From: Panulirus ornatus
Taxonomy: Eukaryota > Arthropoda > Malacostraca > Decapoda > Palinuridae
Length of the DNA: 64,000 bases
Assembly (NCBI RefSeq): GCF_036320965.1
Contig: NC_092241.1
Span: 3,245,168 to 3,309,167, forward strand
Reading direction: 5' to 3'
Under the pieces are notes generated by a model, which was not told the origin of the DNA, ran no database searches, and worked only from the letters and a program-made list of their open reading frames with translations. The translations under genes were made by a program, and so were the position numbers. Numbering within the stretch: the first letter of the stretch is position 1; each line of letters starts with the position of its first letter. Positions 23,918 through 33,689 of the stretch are shown piece by piece.

Positions 23918-24346
23918 GTGAATGCAAGAGTTTTGGAAAGAGGGGCAAGTATGCAGTCTGTTGTGGATGAGAGAGCTTGGGAAGTGAGTCAGTTGTTGTT
24001 CGCTGATGATACAGCTCTGGTGGCTGATTCGGGTGAGAAACTACAGAAGCTGGTGACTGAGTTTGGTAAAGTGTGTGGAAGAAGAAAGCTGAGAGTAAAT
24101 GTGAATAAGAGCAAGGTTATTAGGTACAGTAGGGTTGGGGGACAAGTCAATTGGGAGGTAAGTTTGAATGGAGAAAAACTGGAGGACGTGAAGTGTTTTA
24201 GATATCTGGGAGTGGATTTGGCAGCGGATGGAACCATGGAAGTGGAAGTGAATCATAAGGTGGGAGAGGGGGTGAAAGTTCTGGGAGCGTTGAAAACTGT
24301 GTGGAAGTCGAGAACGTTATCTTGGAAAGCAAAAATGGGTGTTTGA
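23918..24346 (+). pseudogene. LINE RT motif C and thumb region
   Basis: Continuation of the RT after a frameshift and a stop in GVVR (GTTAGGTAGG, about 23909-23918). It contains [30 protein letters not shown] and the [14 protein letters not shown] block, then a further frameshift near 24343. Confidence 0.82.
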
Positions 24347-24535
24347 AGGAATACTGGTTCCAACAATGTTATCTGGTTGCGAGGCGTGGGCTATAGATAG
24401 AGTTGTGCGGAGGAGGGTGGATGTGCTGGAAATGAGATGTTTGAGGACAATATGTGGTGTGAGGTGGTTTGATCGAGTAAGTAATGAAAGGATAACAGAG
24501 ATGTGTGATAATAAAAAGAGTGTGGTTGAGAGAGC

Positions 24536-24652
<117 letters not shown>

Positions 24653-25516
24653 TGAGTATGTGTAGATTTTAGATAGAAAAGTAGACCATCAGAGGTATAA
24701 TAGTAAGAAGTTTCTCAAAGTCAACTCAGATCATATGGTAATATCATTGTTAAGGATTAAGACATGGTGGGTATACAGACTAAGGGAAATAATACAAAAT
24801 GATATAAAGGTAAGAGTGGAGAGGCTCAATGAACATGAAACATGGGTGCTGGAAGAACTGGCTGAAGCTGAAGACGTGAGGATGATGTGGATGGTATGTG
24901 GTGCTCCTTCAAGGAAAGTTCGTTTATAACAGCGGAGAATGTGTGTAGTTAGAAAGTGAAAAGGAAAGGTGGGGGGGAAAGAAGAGGTAAATTAGGCAGT
25001 AAGAATGAACAGGGGAAACATATATAATCTTTCTTACAAATTTTTTTAGGGAAAGAAACAAATGGAATGAAACTAAGGAAAGGACAGCATGGGAGGGAAA
25101 GGAAAGCCAAACAAAGATAAGGGAAAAATATGTAGTAATTATGAAATACTTTATGGAAAGAACTGCAAAATGAAAGGGAAAAAATTGGTAGATGTAAGAA
25201 AATCATGATATGTAGGAGAGGACTTTCTGACTGAATCGGATGTTTTAATTGATGGAAGTGTACCTTGAAAGGGTGATGGCACCAGAGGATAAGTGAGTGA
25301 GGCATGGGGATGGAGAGAGGAGGAAGAGAAACTTTCAGTAAATAAACATTATCTAAGGATAAGGTAAAAGTAGCTATATTCAAGTTAATGACTGTTAAAG
25401 TCCCTGAAGGGGATAACATAGCAACAGAAACATTGAAATTCTTTGGTGCTGTGGCAATAGACCGGATGCAAAAGATATGTCTTTGTTCTTGGGAAAGTGA
25501 GAAGGTGCCAGGGGAC

Positions 25517-25795
25517 CGTATGCAGAAAAATTCTTAGATATCTGCTTATCTTTATGCTTAGCTGAGCAAGTGACTTAAGGGCCACACAGAAAAGGACTAA
25601 GCACGATGCTTAGCAAAACTCAAGCATAATATTCAAGACGTATGAAATGCAGTTTGGGTCAAAATTTGTCGTCTGCTAAGCAAATACTTAAGCGTAGGGC
25701 AGCTTTCAGAAACATGCTTAGCAAAATTCTTAAAGTTAATTAAAATTCTTTGGAGTTAAGCATACTTAAGCATTCTAAGAAGTTTTCTGCATACG
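25517..25795. mobile_element. MITE-like insertion with terminal inverted repeats
   Basis: A 279-bp segment is bounded by 21-bp inverted repeats (starting CGTATGCAGAAAA) that differ at one position. It splits the old LINE reading frame between VPGD and the next recognisable block. Flanks GCCAGGGGAC (left) and CCCAGATGAC (right) look like an imperfect target-site duplication. Internal GCTTAGCAAA motifs occur in both orientations. There is no coding capacity. The superfamily is not assignable from this alone. Confidence 0.72.
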
Positions 25796-27197
25796 ACCCC
25801 AGATGACTTTACAGGAGCACTGATAGCACCCTCGTAGAAAGGTAAGCATGATGAGGTTGCGTGGAAAGACCAGAGAGAAACCAGTTTATTAAACACAACA
25901 GGGAAGGTGTTCAAGATACCTTTTACTGGGAGTGTGGGGAAGACAACAGTGTGTTGGGTAAGTGAGGAGCAAGGAGGTTCTACGAAAGGTAGAAGATATG
26001 TAAATCAACTTTGTCTGTGAAGTTGGTAGCAGAAAAGTGTATAGCAAGAAGAAAGACATAGTGTAGATTCCATGGCATTTTTGGTGGTACTGAAAATAAT
26101 TTGTTGCGTACTCATGAACTTGCTGGACGCAACAGAATTATTCTACAGAAATATGAAGCCTGTGTAAAGGTGAATGGTAGGTTGAGTGTAAATTCTGAAA
26201 GAGGTTGAGAAGTGAGCGAGACGGCTGTGTGATGTCAATTTTAGCATTTCAGAACATGCATTTATGAGGCAGAGAGAAACAGAAAAAAAAGGCAAAAATA
26301 GCAAGAGACGGAGCTAAACTTAAGCTGAATGAAAAAAGTTTAGTTATGTTGACTGATTGCATTGCAAGTGATCAATTCAGTCCTAATAGCGGTGAGTGAC
26401 GGGTGTTTGAAAAATGAATTCTTTAAGATGTGTGAAAGAAGGGAGTTGAAGGTAAATGCTGGTAAGTGGAAGGTAACGGTTTAAAGAGGAAGGAGAGAGA
26501 GAAACAATAAAGTTTGGGATACCATACATAATAGATATGGTGAGAAGAACTGCATGGATGGTGAACTGCTGGAAGGTTTTAAGGATTATAGATATTTATG
26601 ATTGTTAATATACTAGCATGGTAAAAAGGAAAGGGAAGCAAGCTAAAGGGGATAATTTTTCTTGGGGGAAAGGAGACTGGATCCTTGTTTGGAGAAAATT
26701 GTGAATGGGAAGAATGTGACCAGAAAAAGAAAAATACTGAAGGGCAGCTTCGCTCTGCCAGCCTAACGTTCGAAAGTGAGACGGACAGTGAATGAATGAA
26801 TCAGTCATTTCTAGGATTCAGTCTGTATAAGTGTCATGGATGCTTATGGCATTACCAAGTGGGGTGGCATAAGCATTGGTTTAGTACTGCATTAAAGGTA
26901 TGGGATGACAGAGAGACAGATTGGATTAAAGAAATACAATGGGATGGTTTGGTTAAGGGGAGAAGTTAATTATTGGATGGTAAAGAATACATAGGGAACT
27001 GGGACAGAGGGAACTAAGTTGGGGAAGAGAACCGACATTTGGGAAAAGAAAATGAGAGAGTACAATGGGAGAAAGAGCTGGGTAGGTACAAAGTAGCTGG
27101 AACAAATGTTTACGAATGGTAGCCAGGGACTTTTCTGTCGGAATTATCCTTCCGTGGAGGGATGATCGTGGAAGCAATGATACAGATAGATGGCCCA

Positions 27198-27198
<1 letters not shown>

Positions 27199-27268
<70 letters not shown>
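27199..27268. repeat. (TA)n array
   Basis: About 70 bp inside the 3' part of the old LINE copy. Confidence 0.97.
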
Positions 27269-27269
<1 letters not shown>

Positions 27270-27450
27270 CCAGGGCATGTGAAGCAGCTGGGTGACACCA
27301 CAGGAAGGTCTGTGGGGCCTGGTTGTGGAAAGGGGATATGGTTTTGGTGCATTGCACATGACAAAAAGAGAACAAATGTGAGCACATGCGGCCTTTTTTC
27401 ATCTATTCCTGGCACTGCCATGCTATTGTGGGAAATGGTGGACAAGTAAA

Positions 27451-27743
27451 AATAATATGTACTTATTTATGTGTTTGTGTGTGTACATAAGTAAATTTCT
27501 TGAGCTACAAGATTTATATAAAATGTGTTGAGATATATTCTTAGGTGTCATCTGAATAGAAATCATATGCTAGAGGCTGTTACCAAGGGAATAAGTTAAG
27601 AAGAAAATAGACCTCTCTTATGATTCCATGATGATAGCCACTGCCTTAACAATACCCTTATATGACTCTCCTTGCATCAACGGTGCTTGTAATAACAATT
27701 TGGTTACCAGGTAATCTTAAGCGACAGCTGCAAAATTCAATAC

Positions 27744-27745
<2 letters not shown>
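27451..27745. other. No recognised feature
   Basis: Short AT-rich sequence between the old LINE and the next TA array. Confidence 0.45.
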
Positions 27746-27819
<74 letters not shown>

Positions 27820-27832
27820 GTATATATATATT
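27746..27832. repeat. (TA)n array
   Basis: About 80 bp of TA with TATG interruptions, in single-copy surroundings with no LINE next to it. Confidence 0.97.
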
Positions 27833-30228
27833 TCATCTGTCAATGCAAACATTCAATCCTCAACAAGACAGAGCTATTATAATGAGCATGAAAATTTTAA
27901 CCAAATGGATATCTTATATCCAAATTGTATTACTATAGGCCTATGTCTGTACAGTCTGTATTATTCATTCCTAATCCTACAAACCCTTTGTTTTCCATAG
28001 ATTTTTCTTGTATTCCCACTGCACAGCAGTGGGAGCACATGGATTCATGTCCATCTGTTAATCTGTCCCTCTGTCCGTCTTGGCGAGCAACATTTTGCTG
28101 TTAAACACACACGTCTGCACTTCTGTACATTAATGCTTGTAATGATCCGCTTGAAGTTTGATGTTTTTGATGTAAATTTTCTCTTCATCATTATTGGATT
28201 CCTTGCAACATTTGGCATATATTCATGGGTACATCAAATCATTAGGTACACTAGTTCTAAACCAATTTAGGTACAGTGGTTACATATGTGTTTCACAAAC
28301 ACAATTCTGATTGCTCGTGTTAATCAGTCACTTTATGACAGGCACTACAGAAGCTTTTTTCTAAACTTTCTCTGGATATGTTGATAGTTTATTCTCACTA
28401 ATTCTGTTCAGGTAGGTACCCAGAAGTCAGTTGGTCTGCTATCACTGCTGCCAGTAGAGCCAAATCACTGTCGTCATTCGTTTCCACTTTATATAGGTAC
28501 TAGACAATCAATCGTATTCATATATCATATATTTTTCTAACCAGTACATCAAGTGGGCTGCCACCACTGACGGACACACAACCCTGTTGCTTGTGCACTG
28601 AGAGCGATTTTACGTTATTGCTTTGAATTCAATTCCGATCCAGTAAGTACACAAATCCAAAGGATACACTTATAATCCATTTTCACACGTAAAACAACTG
28701 CAACACCTTCAAATATCGTCAACATGAATGATTCAGACACAGTAGCTAACAAGTGTCACCTAGAAACATTGGCACATAAGGTTTACATCGAGCTTTCCAC
28801 TCTCCCTTTGTACATAATGATAAAGAAAACGACAGGCTGCCCTGGGAATACTAACCCCCACAAAAGTTCACTTACCATAGTTCAAATCTCTAAGAATATA
28901 CACAACTCACAGTTGAGAAAACTAGTAAAAGAAAATTAGAAAAATTGTAACAGCAAAATATAGGCCTATGTATTTCATTCCCTTCACTACAACCTTTGGT
29001 TCAAGCAACGGTCCCAGGGTCCTGTGGAATATGATCACCGCACACAGAAGGCTAGGCCTCCTCGTGCCGTGTCTTGGCACGAAATTGAAATTAAGAATGA
29101 TGCAGTGGGTGCCATTTTAGGAGGGTGGGTGAGTCCTCATGCCAGCCACTAGGGGCCACTGAGGATTCGGGGAGGCATATCCCACACGCGAATTAAAAGT
29201 CATCACCCCGCCCGCCTCTTGAGTGACTCAGCTCGACGCCTGGCTTTGCTTTTGGGGCACAAACGTGGCCTATGCAATTGCCAGGCTTCGTTACACATTG
29301 CATATATATTGCATTTGCATATGTTATGGTTGAGTGCATAGGAGGAGTGTGTCAGCGATTCAGTTTGTCCACTGCTCTGTGGCCATCCAGGCCCTTAAGG
29401 ATCATGCCTCTCAGATCACTAGAAAGAACTCCATAAAACAGCACTCCCTGAGTTGGAAGAGGCAACCATGTATACACGAGTAAAGTTGAGGGTCACAACT
29501 GAGACAAGAAAGTACGGTGAGAAATGAGGGAAAAGAGTGACCCTAGACACAATACATGAGGAAATTACGAGTCCTCCTACAGACACAACATCATTCTGGT
29601 TCATTCAGAAGCCGTAAAAAGACAACCATCTCACACTGGGCAGCCCTCACACGTTGAAGGAACACCACCACACATAGGACAGCCCTCACACAGTGAAGGA
29701 GGAAAGGACAGAACAGGGAAGACTATGTGGGTCACTGAGAGTAAGAAAGGAAGATGAACCACAAATACAAGACAGTATTTACCCACAGGATATAAAAAGC
29801 ACAACTCTTTTATCAGGAGTTAAATTTATATCACGGTCGTTAAAACCATTGAGTTATCAGTATCGGTTGAATTGAGCTTATAAATTGTGAAACTGGGTAT
29901 TTAAACTGGAAATGCCCACAGTGAACGACAGTACCTAAAAATAATTGAGTAAAAATCGCCATTAGAACGTCTGGCCTTCAGTGAGGTATACCCCCAGTCG
30001 TTGTAACACATATAGAGAAGGATCGTTAAACAATCCTGGTACTGGTTACGGCCACACCTGGTAGGTTCAGAAGGCCTATAATCGTTGGTACAGTACTAGG
30101 AACAGTGGGCAGAAGGGCAGGGCGGGGGTGGGGGGAGAGCAGGTGCAGCGCTATCAGGGGTGTCGTGGGGTGACCAGAGGGTCCGGGGAGCTCTCAGGTG
30201 AATGTGAGGGTGAGGGTGTGAGCCATGG
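27833..30228. other. Single-copy DNA downstream of the zinc-finger gene
   Basis: No element of the main families and no convincing exon. A local duplication lies at about 29625-29700 (CACTGGGCAGCCCTCACACG and CATAGGACAGCCCTCACACA). The last part (about 29900-30228) would be the 3' UTR of the minus-strand gene. I do not see a clear AATAAA signal on that strand. Confidence 0.45.
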
Positions 30229-32675
30229 TCAGTAGTACTGGTAATGGTATGATGGGGGTGGGGAGGAATGGTTATGATGTCGGGCATATGGGGAAGATGG
30301 GTACTGGGAGTACGGGGAGGATCTATCCTTACTAATCTGGGGAGTTGGGGTGAGAGGGGGTCCTGGGGTACTGGGTTGCAGGGGTAGAGATCCCCCTGTA
30401 ACGAATACCTCCCCATGGGTGTGGGTGGTGAAGGAAGGTGACAACTCGGGTCTAGGTATTGGAGACATTTGTCGCGAGGTAAATAATGGTGAATGAGGTG
30501 CGGGAGCCACAATACGGCTGATGGGAGGTAATGGGGGATTAGCTGTAGGGGAGAGTGGGGGGCTTCCTACCCCTCCTCGCTCCACCATACCCAGAGTCAC
30601 AAGAGGTGACATTTGTCCATGTGGGGAAAGTTGGGAGTATGGTGGCAGCTGAGTGTGGGGAGACAGCTGGTTGTGAGGAGAGAGTTGGTTGTGAGGTGAC
30701 AGCTGATTGTGCGGTGATAGCTGATTATCAGGCGACAGCTGGTTGTGCGGAGAAAGTTGTGAATGCGGAGACATCCCACGGGTGGCAGGGTGGCCGTGAC
30801 TGGGAGACATGGCTCTGTGAATATCAGGGTCGTGTCGCGGGAGGGTAAGGTCAAGGGAGTGACGGTCGTCTGGGTGGGAGTCAGCCACATACACAGTAGT
30901 GCAGACAGAGCCTGGTCTGAGTGCCTCACTTGTGTAGGTCACCGTGCGGCCCGTCATACTGAGGTCCATGGTGTGGGAGGGAACTCGCTCTAGTTCGTAG
31001 AGCTGTGCACGACCAGACTGGTGGCCCACCTCCCCATGATATCGTTGCTGGAGACTGGCAAGGTCGGCTGGTCTTAAGAAAAGGTTCGCCCGTGTCATAT
31101 CAACACACTGGTCGAGGGGCACAGGTGACCGTAGGCCATCAGCGGTTACTAGATATGAACGCAGAGCATCTGGCGTCGGGCTGGGTGAAAGGTAAGGCGA
31201 CCGTGGAGGCTCTGGAGAACGCAGTGCAGGTAGTCCTCGAAAGTCATGAGGCTGCAGCTCTGGTAGTGGAAGCTGGTCGGCCAGGTGGTCATGACGAGGA
31301 GACAGCTGCCCACTTTCACCCATGGGGTCCAGCCCCATTGAAGCCTCGGAGTCATCCAGCTGACTGGGTAAGCAGTGCTCTTGACTCACGGGAGTCAGCT
31401 CCGCATGGCGGTAGTGTTTGTAACTCATATCTACACCCACTGATAGCGAAGACGGTAATGACACTGGCAGCCCTTGAGACACCGGCAACTGGTCCAGCAC
31501 TTGCAGCGTCGGCTCCAGCCCACCACTGGAACTGAGCGGGGTAGGTGGGGCCATGGGCGTGCCGGGGTCAACCGGCGTGGCTGGGGTCGGTGGTGGCAGG
31601 TCGTCTGACTTGACTAAAGTGAGATTATGAGCGTGGTCTGAGTGCTGGCCCTGGTGGTGTGAGTGGTGTAAGTCATCACCGACTGAGGAGGGAGGGAGGT
31701 GGTCCAGAGCTGCATGCAGATTGTCTTGCAAGTCGTGGCTTAACTGGTCGTTCAGGTCACGACTGCCTATTGTCTCATGGACCACCATGACTTCGGGTAA
31801 GTCCCGCGGGTCGTACTCACGCTCCAAAGTGTACTCCAGGTGTGCTCGCTCGTCGTCAGCAGCGCTGGTGTATTTTATGTGTGTCGCAAGAGCTGCATCA
31901 TGAGGGAGTATCTGCTCCATGGAGGTGACCACAGTGGTAGGGTGGCAACGGGGAGTACCGGCCACTGTACCCCAGTAGGCGGTCTTGGCTACCTAAACTT
32001 CTTCCGTCCATCTTCATGGTCTGTTCTGCCACGTTGAGTGCCGCCTCCACCAGAAGCGACGCGTTAGACTCCCGTCGGTACAATTTCTCCTCCCCGGTGC
32101 TCTCCTCCTCTTTCTTTCTCTTCTGCATCAGTTCCTCTTCCAAGCGGTCGTCGAAGTCATAAACATCGCGAGCGTCATTAGTATCGTAATCTCGGTCTTG
32201 CATATCTGATGGGTCGCCCAGCCATTTGCGCGATCCTTTACTAACCAGACGCGTTGCTGTCGTTGCGTATTTGGTTACATATCCGTGTAACGTCGCTGCA
32301 GGCGGTAGTTTGGCAGCAGCTGCAGCAAGGAGAAGGTCTGCTCTGGACGCCGGAGGCGTATCGCTTGTGCTAAGCGAAGCCAGGGGAGGATCGGTGCTGT
32401 GTGAGTCGTCATCTTGAACCGATGGCTCAGCAGGGGTGGTTGCTGGGGTTGGCTGCTGCCCTAGACCGTCTGAACTGTTCTGGTTGGGCAGGTTATTTGG
32501 CACCTTCCCCCGGCCTGGGTCATTCACCAACCCACCAGAGTATGAGTCGAAAGTGTAAGGGATGCAGCGTTCTATGGGTGGCATGCTGTCGCCGCTGTAG
32601 CCATGCACCTTCTTATAATGAAACTGTAAACACTGCTTGGTGGTGAAGGCAGCGTTACAGCTGGTTTCGGCGCAC
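30229..32675 (-). CDS. C2H2 zinc-finger protein, large 3' coding exon (apparent frameshift)
   Basis: The exon opens after an acceptor (CTGCAG at 32681-32676) and completes the second zinc finger with CAETSCNAAFTTKQ and QFHYKKVH (C-x4-C-x12-H-x4-H). It then continues as a long low-complexity tail: acidic/Ser/Pro segments, EEELMQKRKKEEE, a leucine/alanine helix-like block (ASLLVEAALNVAEQTMKM), and a His/Pro/Leu-rich region with QLSPHN repeats, ending SYHYQYY at a TGA (30229-30231). The frame from the zinc finger ends at 31898, while the downstream frame is open from 31992, so one base too many (or two too few) lies between. A GGGG run at 31970-31973 is a likely site. The product is probably a nuclear DNA-binding transcription factor. 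I do not recognise the ortholog. Confidence 0.8.
30607..30777 (-). repeat. Coding 18-bp minisatellite (QLSPHN repeats)
   Basis: About nine imperfect tandem copies of an 18-bp unit encode QLSPHN and variants (QLSPDN, QLSPHT, QLPPYS, QMSP) within the large zinc-finger exon. All copies keep the frame. Such units are prone to copy-number change. Confidence 0.9.
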
Positions 32676-33196
32676 CTGCAGATACAGTAAATACTTTAGT
32701 TCACTATTCATGTAACAATATTATTCATTAAACAAACTTAGATGAGAAATCACAAGTACTTTCGTATGAAGGTAGCCATCATTACTATGGATTAGTACTT
32801 TACATCAAATAATATAAATGAAAATATTCAGATATCGTTCACTATCTTTTACAAAACTCCCAGCCCATGTCCCACCACTACTGTACCTATCCTCAGCCCC
32901 GAGTAGCCCGTAACTCAGCTCATAACCCACCCATTTACAGTACCTGTAGCTCCCGACCCACTCCCTCACTCCCCCTTCATACTACCTCGTTATCTAAATC
33001 AAGCCCCGGTCCATCACTGCAGTCCATGTTCTTACTGGTTAAACTAACCTTTGCCAGAGCCCCTGACCACCTCATCCACTAACCTCTAACCTGACGTTGA
33101 CCTACTAGCCAAACTCTGGCCCCCAAGCCCTGAGGCACCAGAGCATACCCTGGTCCCCAGACACAGCCTTGCCACACCCAGCCCTGACTCACGTAC
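32676..33196 (-). other. Intron of the zinc-finger gene
   Basis: A 521-bp intron with donor CAG|GTACGTGAGT at 33196 and acceptor TATCTGCAG at 32676. It is phase 2: AG from the upstream exon plus G from the downstream exon give an arginine in the linker between the two fingers (KPFR|C). It contains no recognised repeat. Confidence 0.85.
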
Positions 33197-33300
33197 CTGA
33201 AGGGCTTCACGCCTGAGTGTGTGAGCATGTGTATCTTGAGGTTGCTCTTGTTCTGGAACATCTTGCCGCATCGGTCACAGGTGGCGCCCGTACTCAGGTC
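33197..33300 (-). CDS. C2H2 zinc-finger exon
   Basis: A 104-bp exon lies between an acceptor (CACTTTGCAG, ending at 33301) and the donor at 33196. It is in phase 0 and encodes one complete finger, CDRCGKMFQNKSNL then HMLTH (C-x2-C-x12-H-x3-H), followed by SGVKPF, close to the canonical TGEKPF linker. It splices in frame to the exon at 32675, giving two tandem fingers split by an intron in the linker. Upstream exons must lie beyond the window or in the repetitive tract and were not seen. Tandem C2H2 fingers with this linker usually bind DNA (known for the family). Confidence 0.85.
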
Positions 33301-33689
33301 CTGCAAAGTGGCCTTCAACTATATTTTTGTCTCTGCTGTAACCATAAGCATAAGAAGCATGAAGCATCACATGTATGAGTATATAAGGAAAATGGAGGCT
33401 GTATTATGATATAGTGTAGTTCGAAGTGAGGGGAATTACCACCAGGAAAGGTACAAATACAAAACAAAATATTGTAATCTGGCGGTGAGTTGCGAACAAA
33501 GAGTCCAGGTTGTATTAAGAAAAGCCTCATGTATCATATACAGTGAGTCATATCGGCTGGTGGAGGAACGCAAGGGTGGGAGGGAAACACAGCTCGTAAA
33601 CATTACGAGAGGAAAGTCTCTCTGGTGATGAACATGTAGGATAAGATCATGAGGTTGTTTTGGATAACCACGAAACTACAGAGGAAATT
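33301..33689. other. Upstream intron of the zinc-finger gene, no feature seen
   Basis: Non-coding sequence upstream of the zinc-finger exon on the minus strand. No promoter or further exon can be supported. Confidence 0.5.

Larger units (their letters stand above)
24660..27450 (+). mobile_element. Old divergent LINE copy, interrupted
   Basis: Scattered blocks in several frames match the same protein plan at low identity. These are SDHMVISLLRIK near 24730 (endonuclease end), EGDNIATETLKFFGAVAIDRMQ and SEKVPGD (25390-25515), DEVAWKDQRETSLLNTTGKVF then SEEQGGSTKGRRYVNQ (25800-26005), KACVKVNGRLSV, MCERRELKVNAGK (about 26430) and a C-terminal region to about 27150. A 3' UTR relative follows the TA array (27269-27450, GGGCATGTGAAGCAGCTGGG). 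It belongs to a related but separate, older family. Dense stops show it is dead. A MITE-like insertion and a (TA)n array lie within it. Confidence 0.65.

Noticed and set aside
29300..29312. ATTTGCAT octamer as a POU-type regulatory site
   Set aside because: A single 8-bp match in AT-rich DNA is expected by chance, and no promoter is near.
30096..30512. 138-codon minus frame overlapping the end of the zinc-finger exon
   Set aside because: It is an alternative frame of the same GC-rich, low-complexity DNA and has no independent signal.
31965..31992. A 28-nt GT-AG segment whose removal would restore the zinc-finger frame
   Set aside because: It is far shorter than known animal introns. A one-base indel in the nearby GGGG run is simpler.
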